Positions 33,710-44,433 of a stretch of DNA of 64,000 bases are shown piece after piece. The translations under genes and the position numbers were made by a program. The DNA comes from Protopterus annectens (taxonomy: Eukaryota; Chordata; Ceratodontiformes; Protopteridae): contig NC_056745.1 in the NCBI RefSeq assembly GCF_019279795.1, positions 1,489,319,295 to 1,489,383,294 of the forward strand, read 5' to 3'. The first letter of the stretch is position 1. Each line of letters opens with the position of its first letter. The notes under the pieces are model-generated. The model saw only the letters and a program-made list of their open reading frames with translations. It searched no databases and had not been told where the DNA came from.

Positions 33710-35460
33710 TCAGTGGTCTTGAGGTACTGAAGACTTGGATGAGCCAGTCTGTCTGAATGGGACAATAGGTCTGGAGCTGGGTCCAGATTCCAAGGTTTCC
33801 GAATTAGAAGGGGCTAAAGAAAGGGAAACCATATCTGTCTTTGACCTGTTAGCTTTCCTCAAAAATTGGGATATCAGGGGAATTGGGCAAAGTGCATACA
33901 GTAGGCTGGATAGACAATTGTGTATGAGACCATCTCTTGGTGACTCCCCCAGAAGGAGGATCAGGCCAAAGTAGCTGCTGCACTTGTTGATCAGGGGGTG
34001 ATGCAAATAGGTTGCAGCAAGGCTGGCCCCAGTGATGGAATATCTTTTCTGCTACCAATGGGTTGAGAGACCACTCATGAGGCATTAGAATACATCTGCT
34101 CAGTTTGTCCACAATCATGTTGGAGTTCCCCAGAATAGGCATTGCTGTTTGAAAGCGGTCGGATGATATTGCCTATTGCCAAACTCTGACAGCTTCTCAA
34201 CAGAGGGGATAAGATCTGGTTCCCCCCTGCTTGTTGATGTATCAGACTACTGACTTGTTGTCTGTTTGAACTGCAATTGTTCTCAAGGGGAGGGTTTCTT
34301 GGAATGCTAAAGGCACTGCCCTCATCTCTAGGACATTGATATGCAAATTGACTTCCAAGTGGGTCAAGTGCTTTGGACTGTCTTTCCCAGATAATGCCCC
34401 CCACCCTGTCTGGGGTACATCTGTGGTCACTATGACCTGGGGGTTGAGGGGGAGAAAAGGTCTGCCTACCAAAATCTTATCGGAATGAAGCCACCAATTC
34501 GGATCTCTCTTGCATAAATTGGTGATTATTATTAGGTAGGACATTGGTTGATTTAGTAAGGACCATTAGGATGCTAAATGCAATTGAAGTATTCTCATGT
34601 GATACCTTGCAAGAGGAACCAAAGTGCTGGAGGCTGCCATTGACCCTAGTGCTTGTAACAACAGTCTTTCAGGAAATTTTTTGCTGTGAATAATTTCACT
34701 GACTTGCGATCTTATTCTTTGCAGCCTTTCCAAAGGAAGAGACATGATGTTTGTGTGTGTGTTTTCAGCATCGCTCCATTGAATTGTAATTGCTGGGTTG
34801 GCTGTACGTGTGATTTTTCGTAGTTTATAGTGATTCCCAGTGAGGAGCAAGTTTGAATGACATAGTCTCTTGCCTCTAATAGTAGATGCCTGGTGAGAGT
34901 GATGAGGAGCCAGTCATCTAGGTATAGAAACATGCAGAATCCTCACAGTCTCAAGTGAGCTGCCACCACTGCCATACATTTGGTGAACACCCTGGGGCTG
35001 TAGTTATATCAAAGGGCAGGGTTCTGACTTGGTAATGACTGGCTCCCAGCCTGAAGTACAGGAATCTTCTGGATCACTTATCCATCTTTATGTGACAGTA
35101 CGCATCCTGAAGATCTATTGAGCACATCCAATCATCTTTCCCTAAAAAGGGGAGTATAGACTGAACCGTGGCCATCTGGAATTTGGTTTGTTGAACAGAT
35201 TTGTTCAACTGGCTGAGATCCAAAACTGGTCTCCAGTCCTCTGTTTTCTTTGGCGCTAAAAAAAACGTGAGTAATGTCCGTATCCTATCTGGTCTGGCGG
35301 GACTGTTTTGATGATTTTTTTGACAAGCAGTTTTTGAATTTATAAGACTGTTGTGTCTCTGTGTCTGGGTGGAATGTCTGGGATTCTTTTCAGTTTCTTG
35401 GGATCTTCTGAGAATGGGATATTGTAACCTTTAGTTATAATCCTCTGCACCCAATTGTCC
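33710..35460 (-). pseudogene. DIRS copy 2 reverse transcriptase / RNase H
   Basis: Minus-strand pieces in order: APKKTEDWRPVLDLSQLNKS (about 35260-35200), MCSIDLQDAYCHI (about 35130-35090), FRLGASHYQVRTLPF, FLYLDDWLLIT (34930-34898, catalytic D-D), and GITINYEKSHV. The RNase H part follows: VIVTTDVPQTGWGALSG, NVLEMRAV, VQTDNKSVV. Then comes the DIRS-typical NLFASPPDQQVQQLLWPDP. Broken by many frameshifts and stops. Same protein class as in copy 1 but clearly diverged. Confidence 0.84.
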
Positions 35461-35469
35461 GATGTTATC

Positions 35470-38020
35470 TATAGGCAGGCAGCTTGTTGCAGGGATAATC
35501 GTTCCATGACAGCCTCTAGAGGATGGCAGTCAGTCCTCATTTCAGGAGCACTGATAGGAGTTACCAGGAAAAGAATCCCTGGAACCCTGATTCTGCAGGC
35601 CACCTCTGCTTCATAAATGGTGTCTTCCCTTGTTACTTCCCCCTCTGCCCTGGGCAAAGTCATTACCACGTGGGTCCTGGAAAGGCTGTTGTTATTTCTT
35701 GAACCAAAGCCTCCCACTTCTCTGGTTCCTGGAGTAAGCCACTGAGAGTGGAGAAGTGTATGCCCACAGCAAAAAGAGTCTTTCCATCCTTCTGACATCT
35801 GGCTAGGGTGTCTTTAACTTTGGTACCAAAAAGGGATGTTCCATGAAGTAGAGTGTTGATGAAAGAAGACTTAAATGGCTCCACAAATTCACATAACCGT
35901 ATCCGCGTATGTCATCTAATGCCTATGCCTGAACCCGCTGCCCTCATTGTCCCTTCTGCAGCATGCGAAATTAGCCTCATAGATGAGTTGGAAATGGAAT
36001 CTAGGGTTGCCGGCTGAGAAGTTACTTTGACTTAGATGTCTTCAGCTACTACACCTTTGAGAGTATCTGATAGCTCTTTAATCAGATCTCATTGAAGCAT
36101 CTTGAAATGTGCCATGTAATTCAAGGACCTTAGTGTGAAGGTTGATAAAGCTTATATGTGCTTCCTGAATCTATCCATCATTATGGATTCCTTATTAGGA
36201 GGATGGATAGTAGAACTTTTGTCAGCAAGTTACTTCTTACTGGCTGCCGCTAGCACCATGACATCTACTGGTATTCTTTTCACCCAATGTTGCTGATCCT
36301 GAGGGGCTAATAGAATTTAGTCTGGTCTGTTTGGAATTGGCTTGATGGAGTCTGGTATTTTCCATGCTCGCTGAGCAATCATTTTAATGAGATCATCAGT
36401 AGGTGGACAGATCCAAGAGGTAGACAGTCGGGCATGAAACGCTTCCATGTATACCATTTTCTCTGAGAAAGGTTGGAGGGAAGTCCAGCTACCCCTCTTT
36501 TTTTTAAGATTTCTAGAATTTCTCCAAAGGAGACATCTTCCGAGGGTGACCGTGGGGAACTTTCCCCTTCTTCAAAATTAGTATCTTCAGTGTAAGACTC
36601 TGCAGGGAAGTTTAAGTGCTTCTTCTTGCACTTCTTCTTCATGGGTACCTCCTTGGTGTGATGGGCCTGGGAGGTATCTGAAGAGGGCATGACCACCATA
36701 GTTAAATCCTGAGTCTTCTGTGCCTGCTGTCCCAGTGTAGAGACTGAAGGAAGCTCCAGTCGAGGGAAGGACAAGATATCTGGTCCAACAAGGGAGGGAT
36801 AGACTGTTTGCCCTCAATGGACAAGGCCCTCTCCATGGCCTGGAAAGCAGGCCCCCCATAGAGGGATGGGAGCCCGGAACCAAAATAAACTCCTTTAGAA
36901 CCGTGGTCCCACCCCGCACCAAGGAAGCCACCTCTGAAGCCAGCATCGAGCTTACATGTGCCAATGCACTGAGGGGCATGGACAGCTCCAAGAAAGCCAT
37001 AGTGGAACCATGCCCCCTCGAACTGGCACCAAAGCTTTGACCCTGGGAGGTCTAGGTCCAACAACCCAGAAGAACTCAAGGCAGTTGTCAGTGCCAGAGA
37101 AGAACCTCTGACCAACACCAAAAGAGTCGAAGCCAGAAGGGTTAGTACCAGGAACTCTGAAGACTCAGCTAGAGTCAGAGGAGGAACAAAACCTGGTGTG
37201 GGAAATGGTAAGATTCCAGAGCCATGAATGCTAGGAAGTGAAGCAGAAGGTAATCCCCTAATCCCCTCACCATCAGGAGCTGGTCCGCCAATCTCATGAT
37301 ATCAAATTCTGTTAAGCTCTTGGTGGATCAGACCAAGGAAACTGAAAGAGACCTGAGGGAAGGTCTGTCCAGAAAGGAACTTGGAGGGAAGGTCAAAAAA
37401 GGGGTCTATGAATGGTGAATACCTTCTTCTGTACCTGACCTTGAACTCCTTCACTTCCAAGCCAGATGGAACCAAGGGTTTTGGAGGCACTGAAGTTGGG
37501 GAGTCCAAAACAGTAGTCAGCACCAATGTAGTCGGTGCAGAGACCGGCACCGATGACACCAAAGATTCGATTTGTTTTCCCACCGGATCCGAGAAAGCTA
37601 TTGGAAATGTGGACATTTTTAACATTTTATCAGCGGTTCCAACAAAACTGATGGAACTGAACAGCTTCTCTTCTTAGATTTTTCAAGTTTACTGGAAGAT
37701 GAAGCTGGTAAGTTGAAAAGAAGAAAGCAATGTGTTGAACAGAAGATGGAAGGAGAACTGACATCTGTCGTAGATTTTGATGTAGATAAGGCCTTAACAG
37801 TCAGATTTTAGACGTCCCTTCAAAATAAGCTTATTTTTTTTTTTATGGTTTACTAGAGCCCAATGACTAAAACTGTGGCAACTTGCACAGTCTTCCTGGA
37901 GGTGCAGAATCCCCAAACAGTAGACACAAAGAGAGTGTCTGTTTGAATTTGGGTGTTTTCTGTCCCACTTGTGGCATCTTTTGAAACCAGACGTGCCTTT
38001 AGATGTCTCCATCATTACAG

Positions 38021-38078
<58 letters not shown>
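35470..38078 (-). pseudogene. DIRS copy 2 Gag-like region
   Basis: The start side (38000-37790) encodes a Cys/His cluster, RHSLCVYCLGILHLQEDCAS, then CHSF, matching the Gag finger of copy 1. A Pro/Ser/Val-rich middle (SVPVSAPTTLVLTTVLDSPT) follows. Then come KKKCKKKHLNFP, SEDVSFGEILEIL (compare SFGETL in copy 1), and EPFKSSFINTLLHGTSLFGT further down. Broken by frameshifts. The first codons run into a CA/GT microsatellite at 38021-38077. Confidence 0.75.
38021..38077. repeat. (CA)n microsatellite within DIRS copy 2 gag
   Basis: A CA run of ~57 bp directly after CATCATTACAGT. The same junction recurs at 38783. Confidence 0.96.
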
Positions 38079-38081
<3 letters not shown>

Positions 38082-38108
38082 GAAAAATTTGAAGGACTAG
38101 GAAAGGGT

Positions 38109-38122
38109 TTGTGTGTGTGTGT

Positions 38123-38216
<94 letters not shown>

Positions 38217-38219
38217 TGT
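38109..38219. repeat. (GT)n(TA)n compound microsatellite
   Basis: About 55 bp of GT is followed by about 55 bp of TA. It lies 31 bp from the CA run, so CA and GT arms could form a hairpin. Confidence 0.96.
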
Positions 38220-38504
38220 GTATAGCTAGAAACAAAGGTAGAAAATCGTACCAACAATGGTACTTAAGAAATACCAGTCAAAGTACAGGGAAAGAAGTAC
38301 CAGCAATGGTACCTTATGTTTACCAATTTGGTAGAAAGGGGAAGAGGATAAAATTCTAATGATAGACACTAAAGAGGAGCTGGGTAGTGGAATAAGAAAG
38401 ACTCGGCAGGAGAACGCTATTAGAAACTTGCAGTTTTTGAATTAAAGCTGTTGCTTGAGAGCTCTGAGGAGAGAATGCATCTGGCACAAGGAAGCAGCAA
38501 ACAA

Positions 38505-38652
38505 GAGCTGATGTGTTCTTGTGAGCAGCATTATGGGTAGAGCTTAGCTTGAGAGGGTTTGGAGGGCACAAGCTGGTAAATGGCCATATCAGTTACAAGG
38601 TTCAGAACCAAACCCACAGCCAAGGATTAAGTGAAGACTGACAACATCAGAT
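38505..38652 (-). repeat. DIRS copy 2 inverted terminal repeat (element 5' side)
   Basis: Reverse complement of 31975-32100. TATGGGTAGAGCTTAGCTTG and GAACCAAACCCACAGCCAAG are the clearest blocks. Ends at GACAACATCAG, mirrored in the ICR. Confidence 0.85.
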
Positions 38653-38781
38653 CAACTGATAAAGCTATACCTGTTATTTCTTTTCTTGGTAAAATGTTGG
38701 AGAGTTTTATGGGAGTTTTCTATCCCACTTCTGGCATCTTTTGAAACCAGAAGTGCCTTTAGATTTCTTCATCATTACAGT

Positions 38782-38826
<45 letters not shown>
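38653..38826. repeat. Repeated DIRS gag segment plus (CA)n
   Basis: 38701-38782 repeats 37943-38023 with about nine differences (TCCCACTTCTGGCATCTTTT, GAAACCAGAAGTGCC). It is followed, as there, by a CA run (38783-38826). It lies outside the DIRS terminus and abuts the truncated 5' end of a CR1-like LINE. Confidence 0.85.
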
Positions 38827-38829
<3 letters not shown>

Positions 38830-41215
38830 AATATTGGGTGATTTCAGTTACCCAAACATTAAGTGGGAGAACTACTCAAGTACTAACTCCCTTGCCTAAC
38901 ATTTCCTGGAATTTATAAACTCAAATGCCCAGGATCAATTGGTCAACACTTCCACGAGAAGTGACAACATATTGGACCTGGTCATTACCAACATGGGCGA
39001 ACGGTGTTCCACACCAGAGGTCAACCCCTCTCTGGTTAGATCTAACCATAAACATATCACTCTGGATATTCACATTCTGCCCCAACCCCCAGACAAGGAA
39101 ACCACCATGAAAAACTTTTCAAAAGCAAACTTCACGTTACTTAAGACTGAGGTGGAAAGTTTCAAAGCCCCCATGCTAAAGGATAATGCTGTCCAAGTCG
39201 CAAAATCCTTTACTAATGCATTCTACAGGCACCTACAAGAATGCATGGATCATGCTATCCCAAGCAAAACCAAGACTCACTCCTCCAAGAAAAGGAAACC
39301 AGTCTGGTGGACTCCTGCAATAAACAAGCTATACAACAGAAGGAGGAAACTAGTACAGAAAAGAGTAAAATCCCAAGAAGGGAAGAGATCCCTGATCAGT
39401 ATCAGCAAGAAACTACAATCCCTCATAAAATCATCCAAGGCTGGCTTCGAAAGAAAAACTGCCAAGGACTCCAAAGATAACCACAATGCATTCTTTAGCT
39501 ATGTCAAGAATCTAAGTGGCAATGATCAGATCTGCTCAGAGTTAGTGCAGAATGGCACAAAATACACTGAACCGACTGATATCGCCAACATCCTGGCAGA
39601 CAGGTTCAGTGCAAACTTCACCCCCTCTCACCCCCAAAAGGGCCCATAACCATACCAGAAGAATGTAGAGCCCCTGAAATCACAGACACTCAGGTTAAAA
39701 CAGCCCTCTCCAAAGCCAAAAACACAGCATGAATGGGACCGGATGGTGTTCCAGGCTGCTTCCTATATGAGCTCAAAGATGAACTAACCCCTCACCTAAA
39801 CACACTGTTCAAACACAGCCTCTCCTCAGGCTATATACCCATAGAGTGGCACACAGTAAAGGTTATTCCGCTCCGCATAGGTGGAGCCACAACAGACCCC
39901 AGGAACTATCGCCCTATAAGCCTAACTAGCTTGGTCTGCAAAGCTATGGAGCGCATCATCATGGAACTCATTAACAAAGACATTGGGAACCTCCAAACAC
40001 CGGACAATACCCAATTTGGCTTAACACCATTCCCCATTCCGGTATTATAGACAAGCTCACCAGCCTGAACATAAATCCCTACATCACTAGATGGGTTGCC
40101 AACTGGCTCACAGACAGAACCCACATGGTGAGAGTTGCAGGAGCTAGGTCTGACTTTAAACTGGTTACAAGTGGCGTTCCCCAGGGCTCAGTCCTAGGAC
40201 CCCTCCTGTTTGGCATATACTTCTCAGAGGTACAGGCAAGCACAAGAGGACTATGGCTGACCAAGTTCACAGATGACTGTAAACTAGGGGCTATAATTGA
40301 CTCTCTGGCTGACACAGACATCCTCCAAAAGGGTCTCACTGAGACAGATACCTGGTGTCAAAATCATGACCTCAAGGCTAAATGCCAAAAAGTGCATAGT
40401 CATCCCCTTTGGAAAAAACAAAGTACCCACAAACTACCACATAGGTTGTAGTCCCCTAAGTACAGAAGACGTAATAAGGGATCTGGGGACCCAAGTAGAT
40501 AGTAATCTCTCCTTTGATAATCACATTGCCAAAGTGGTTAGAAAATCCTTCTATGTAGCCCACCTAATCACAAAAGGATTCGCATCCAGATCAAAAGAGG
40601 TCATTGTGCCCCTCTACTCATCTCTCATTAGACCCATCATAGAGTACAATGCCCCATTTGGGATGTACCTTACAAGACACCTGCAACAGCTGGAAAGACC
40701 ACAGAAGTACCTCATCAAGAGGATCACTGGCCTTAAACAGATGCCCTATGCAGCTCGACTGAAGAAATTTCAGCTGTACTCGGTTGCATACCGCCTACTC
40801 AGATGTGATCTCTGCCTGACATACAAGGCCATGTCCAAACCAGAATTGATGGACATGCTCCACCTAAAGAAATCCATATCCCCTCGAGCCACATGCTCTA
40901 CGGATCTAAACCTCACCACAACAATATATAGAACATGCTGGAGGGATAGATTCCTGTCCCAGATACTTCCCCATGCTTTGGAACAAGATCCCAATCTACA
41001 TTAGGCAGAGCTCCTCGCTAACACTCTTCAAAAGAAACCTTGACGAGTGGATGAGAAACAGAAAGTTTACCCCGGGGATCACTTCAGTGGCTCTGCTGGA
41101 CAGAGGCACAGGGAACTAATCTGAGGGGGTGGCGAAAGCCAACACATTCTGGCTAGGCTTATAAATGCCTTCAGGCAGATAGACTAGTACCTACCTATGA
41201 ACCTATGAATCTATG
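38827..41215 (+). mobile_element. CR1-like LINE, 5'-truncated, with internal RT deletion
   Basis: It starts within the endonuclease (ILGDFSYPNIKW) and is ~85% similar to the 4.1-8.2 kb copy. NILDLVITNMGERC, the linker (38939-39649 open), GPDGVPGCFLYEL and NYRPISLTSLVCKAMERIIM are kept. A deletion of about 115 bp near 40021 removes the VKGRSCLL...YLDLAKAFD region, so the RT is dead. GVPQGSVLGPLLF, KFTDDCKLG (FADD changed to FTDD) and the C-terminal WRDRF follow, then the 3' UTR and a CCTATGAA tail. A TGA near 39730 also interrupts. Confidence 0.93.
38939..40995 (+). pseudogene. CR1-like ORF2 remnant (endonuclease end and RT)
   Basis: Open blocks are 38939-39649 (endonuclease C-terminus and linker), 39733-40050 (RT fingers) and 40297-41004 (RT thumb and C-terminal part, RDLGTQVDSNLSFDNHIAKV). 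Compared with the 4.1-kb copy there are frameshifts near 39645, 40375 and 40970, an in-frame stop at 39730 and the ~115-bp deletion at 40021. It cannot make a working enzyme. Confidence 0.88.
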
Positions 41216-41357
41216 GGTCAACAACTTACCGTCCAACTTCTGTTCAACACATTGCTTTCATCTTCTCAGCATGACTTTTATGTCAGTCACAGCATGTTTC
41301 CTGCTCACCCTCACTGCTCATCTAATGCGGAAAGAACTGCAAACTGGAGTTTTTCAG
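41216..41357. other. Short unassigned spacer
   Basis: ACTTCTGTTCAACACATTGC at 41236-41255 also occurs, inverted, in DIRS copy 2 near 37717-37736. This points to an older DIRS-related fragment. Otherwise unassigned. Confidence 0.4.
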
Positions 41358-41540
41358 GGTCTACTTTAGAAAGATGAAAACACAAACTCTCGAACGCTCA
41401 CATGAACGAATAATCAGAAAATCGAAAGTGGTATTTTGGGATCACAGTACAGTGAAGATCAGAATATTTGCCCTTTCCTCACTGTAGTGAGATCTCAGAG
41501 TAGGAATATATATTTAGCGGGGTGTGAGGGGCGCAGTTTT
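41358..41540 (+). mobile_element. Partial MITE (left end and core)
   Basis: It starts GGTCTACTTTAGAAAGATGA like the MITE at 8349. The core is CCTCACTGTAGTGAGATCTC followed by GCGGGGTGTGAGGGGCGCAG, homologous to the cores at 8.45 and 17.94 kb. No right terminal repeat is recognisable, so the copy is 3'-truncated. Confidence 0.7.
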
Positions 41541-41997
41541 TCATCTGAGAGCCAGTATTGCTGTCCATGGTTTCTGCATTTCAGTTTATCATTTCTGTGG
41601 GCATCTTCTCAAGGTTGTTGCAGAAGTAGCCACTACCTGGACCTTTGGCTTTGACTTATTCACAACATCCATGTTTATACTCTGATGACATGACACAGAT
41701 GCTGAGTCTGGATAATGAGCTAGCCCCGGACTAAGGTCATCAAACGATATGCAGAGTGTAGCTTAACATAGTCACAGTAAACTCTGACTAAATAGTTGTT
41801 GTCCTTTAGTCTAAGTCCAGAATAAGTCAGTTTACTAGTGGCTTTATAATACTTTTTTTTTTTTTTTTTTTACAGGAAGCTTATAGAGAATATTACAAGT
41901 GTCATCTGTCTGAACATGAAAATAGATGCAGCCTTCATCTTCCAAAAAAGTATGAAGGAATGTACCTGAAGCAGGAAATTTCAGACTAGAAATGACC
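41541..41997. other. Unassigned DNA
   Basis: No recognised gene or repeat. A poly(T) tract at 41852-41871. Confidence 0.5.
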
Positions 41998-42615
41998 GGG
42001 TCTATATTAGAACACCAAACTTTCAAAATTTTGAGTGTTCTAATATTGAACCCTATTAATCGAAAATTTAAAACATCGAACATATAGAACAGTGAATTTT
42101 TTCCTAGGGAAAAATTTGCTGTTCCAAAACACATGCACACAACATAAGCACACCAAACAAACAGCAATCCACAAACATACACCTAAACTCTTACACCTAA
42201 CACTACACTAAACTATACATACACCACTAACTATCCACTTACTTTAACCCAAACCCTAATCCTAAGGTCCATCACTATCGCACAGTCACCTCACCCGTGC
42301 CCTAACCCTAACTCACCTACCCCGCCCTAACCCTCATGTCCACACAATCGCACACTTAACTGACCCGCACCCTAACCCTAACTCACCTAACCCACCCTAA
42401 CCCTCACGTCCACACAATCGCACACTTACCTGAACCCGACCCGTAACTTTCCACCACAGCGCTGAAAATACCGAAGCAACAGAAATGGACAACCAAGTTC
42501 TTTCCCTAAGAAAAAAATTGTTTTTCTGTTTCTCCAATATTTTCAGCGTTCGCTGAAAATGGGTCGATATTAGAACACTCTAAATTTTAAAAGTTCGGTG
42601 TTCTAATATAGACCC
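41998..42615. mobile_element. hAT-like non-autonomous transposon, 618 bp
   Basis: The TIRs pair for ~55 bp: left GGGTCTATATTAGAACACCA, right (reverse complement) GGGTCTATATTAGAACACCG. Both then run on to AAATTTT/AGTGTTCTAATAT. Perfect 8-bp target duplications AAATGACC lie at 41990-41997 and 42616-42623. Each TIR is itself a near-palindrome (TAGAACAC...GTGTTCTA). The core contains a C-rich tandem repeat. No transposase ORF. Confidence 0.95.
42225..42445. repeat. C-rich ~68-bp tandem repeat with CCCTAA motifs
   Basis: Two good units and one worn unit. Each has CCCTAACCCTAACTCACC, then CCGCCCTAACCCTCA or CCACCCTAACCCTCA, then GTCCACACAATCGCACACTT. The CCCTAA hexamers match the vertebrate telomere repeat but are embedded in a longer unit inside the hAT-like element. 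Confidence 0.85.
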
Positions 42616-42623
42616 AAATGACC

Positions 42624-43361
42624 TGTGTGACTGATGGAGACCTTACTGATGACATATGTTAATGTATTGTAACCTAAATCTCTGTATGCCATTTGAATAT
42701 GTATGACAGCCCCCTTTGCACCATGCTAACGTTTGTACCAGCTGCAGGCAGGAATTTCTCCATCCCCTTTGTTTTAAACTTAGCTGCCTTACAGTGTAAT
42801 GACAGTCCACTGTAAGCCAGCATATCCCTTCTGTTTAATATCCACTAAACCCAGCCTAAGCACTTGAGTCTGTGACAAGCACTCTGCCAACAATCTCTCA
42901 CCAAAAAAGAAACTCTAACGTGGGAGTCATTTCAATTTTTATGTTTTTGTCTTTGCTGCTAAGATGGGTAAGAGACTGCTTTTATGTGGTGCTTACAGAC
43001 AGTTCTCTGAATGCGCCACCCCCTCCCCCTGTTGGTACTTTAGTTGTGCAGGGGTTAAAGTGTGCTACTTTGCTTATCAGGGTATCTACCTTCAATGTGC
43101 TTACTGTATTGCTTTAATTAATTGCATAATTGGTTTCCACTGCATTAATGTTACAAAATTAAATTTAGTGCGGTGCCATTAATTTGCATTTGTCTCTGTC
43201 CACTGTCCAATGCTTTTTGTTACTGTTATTCGTCACTGTTTAGTGTCCTGAGTAACTCTTAAAAGCGAGTATTTGTGGTCTTTTGAGCTTGCAGATTTGG
43301 CATAAAGTATTATTCATTCATTCATTCACTTATACCTAGTTTATGCTCTTCATGTACATGG
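42624..43361. other. Unassigned DNA; possible LTR-like region
   Basis: No gene. The composition (CCCCTTTGCACC, TTTGTACCAGCTGCAGGCAG, a closing CATAAAGTATTATTCATTC) is loosely reminiscent of a retroviral-type LTR. No TG...CA ends, target duplication, primer site or second copy were found, so no call is made. Confidence 0.4.
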
Positions 43362-43396
43362 AACTGGTCAGAGTCATGGGGACTCAGAGTGCACAC
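43362..43396 (+). repeat. 50-bp minisatellite, first partial unit
   Basis: GGAACTGGTCAGAGTCATGG then GGACTCAGAGTGCACAC matches the 50-bp unit at 51.2 and 54.8 kb. PLE-B has split the array here. Confidence 0.75.
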
Positions 43397-43449
43397 AAAA
43401 ACGAAGTCCTCGGCAAGTATGACCGGTGCAAGGCAAAAGGCCAACATAA

Positions 43450-44195
43450 CAAGAAAAAATAGCCAGCACCAAACATCAGTGTGTAAAAAGGCACAAAAAA
43501 CATAAGGTTTTAACACATAAGATTTATTTAGATAAATAAATCCCAGACCGGTTTCAGCCCTAAGGCTTTCATCAGTGAGAGAAAATGTTAATCACATAGG
43601 TAGTTCACCATACATATTTATAAGGTAAGCCCTCCAATCAGAATTCTTCCCTTCCTTAGGTTTCCTGTGTGAAAAAAATATAAAAAATATATGAAAAGAA
43701 CAATATACATTCAACATAATTAGTACAAAAAGTAATAATAATACACAATGTATTCATAAATGATCATTCAAACCAGGCGAAAACAAAGCACCCGGTTTGA
43801 TGATCCAATACTTCTCTTTCTTATTAAGAATTTAATGCCATCTCTGTTTATTGGATCTGTCACTATGGTCCTTGTCAGTGATTGTAAACTGAAATCTGGC
43901 AGAATTGTGGTGCTGACAATGTCTGTATAAAGCGTTGGTGTCCCTTTTAATAGGCATGTCACTATGATGTTCGGACATTCGCATTCTGAGAGGTCATGAT
44001 GTCTGTCCAACATAGAGATCAGCACATGTACATGTCGCAAGATACACAACCCAATCGCTGTTACAGTTCCCAAAAAATTTCATGTCATATACATGATTTG
44101 TGTTTCTGCTGGAAAACTGTTTGGATGTAAAATATATGGACAAGAAGAACGGTGCCCATAACTGTATGTACCCCAAAGCCTATCCCCCGTCATGG
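43450..44195 (-). repeat. PLE-B inverted arm (left)
   Basis: Reverse complement of 50490-51226: GGTTTTAACACATAAGATTT, GATAAATAAATCCCAGACCG, CATGTACATGTCGCAAGATA and others. It includes the whole GIY-YIG coding end, so the element is a large foldback. Confidence 0.88.
43541..43581 (-). ncRNA. Hammerhead ribozyme motif, PLE-B left arm
   Basis: On the minus strand: helix I strand TCTCA, core CTGATGA (43575-43569), helix II AGCC/GGCT closed by TTAG after an extra A, GAAA, a very short helix III ACC/GGT with no loop, C as the cleavage nucleotide, then TGGGA. TCTCA pairs with TGGGA through one G-U pair, where the right-arm copy has TCCCA. The wobble keeps the helix. The loopless helix III is typical of PLE hammerheads, which may act as dimers. 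Confidence 0.85.
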
Positions 44196-44364
44196 TTAGT
44201 TGGTGGCATACCATACCCCCGGAACTCACTCTTTTATAATGGGAGATGAAGGAACCTAACATTTTGCCTCCTCTATATCCATACTGACAAGCATGTCCCA
44301 AAAGAGATGTCAATTCAGCATTGGCACAAAGAATAATCCAGTGTTTGGAAATGATATTTTTAAT
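43768..44364 (-). pseudogene. PLE-B C-terminal part: GIY-YIG endonuclease region
   Basis: From 44364 the minus strand reads IKNIISKHWIILCANAELTS (continuing the frame broken by PLE-A at 44379), YGYRGGKMLGSFISHYKR, a degenerate Cys stretch, and HVYDMKFFGNCNSDWVVYLA then TCTCADLYVGQTS. The V-Y-L-A and Y-V-G motifs are the GIY-YIG signature (here VYL...YVG). LSECECPNI and the C-terminal IKFLIRKRSIGSSNRV follow after a frameshift near 44000. It would make the nick that primes reverse transcription. Confidence 0.82.
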
Positions 44365-44365
44365 C

Positions 44366-44378
44366 ATATTAATATTAC
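44366..44378 (+). repeat. Target-site duplication of PLE-A (left copy)
   Basis: ATATTAATATTAC, with one further shared C before it. The second copy is at 48021-48033. Removing one copy plus PLE-A restores the PLE-B reading frame. Confidence 0.88.
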
Positions 44379-44433
44379 AAATAAACAGAGATCTCTCAGG
44401 GTAAGGTACCTGCTATGTCCCCAAACAAAAAAA

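Larger units (their letters stand above)
31938..38652 (-). mobile_element. Full-length DIRS retrotransposon (copy 2), decayed, carrying insertions
   Basis: Minus-strand order: ITR (about 38652-38505), gag (about 38080-35470), RT/RNase H (35460-33710), recombinase (33515-32690), ICR (about 32325-32255), ITR (31938-32100). The outer repeats are inverted (TGGGTTTGGTTC, CAAGCTAAGCTCTACCCATA). The ICR has GATAAGTGAAGATCAACAAC next to CCTGATGTTGTCAAT, the mirrors of the two termini. This family is distinct from copy 1. Internal additions are a CR1-like 3' end at 32326-32585 and microsatellites at 38.0-38.2 kb. Many stops and frameshifts. Confidence 0.88.

Noticed and set aside
42290..42440. True interstitial telomere array
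   Set aside because: CCCTAA hexamers are spaced within a ~68-bp unit that is part of the hAT-like element, not a continuous (CCCTAA)n tract.
42624..43361. Solo endogenous-retrovirus LTR
   Set aside because: Only a general resemblance in composition. No TG...CA termini, target duplication, primer-binding site or related copy seen.
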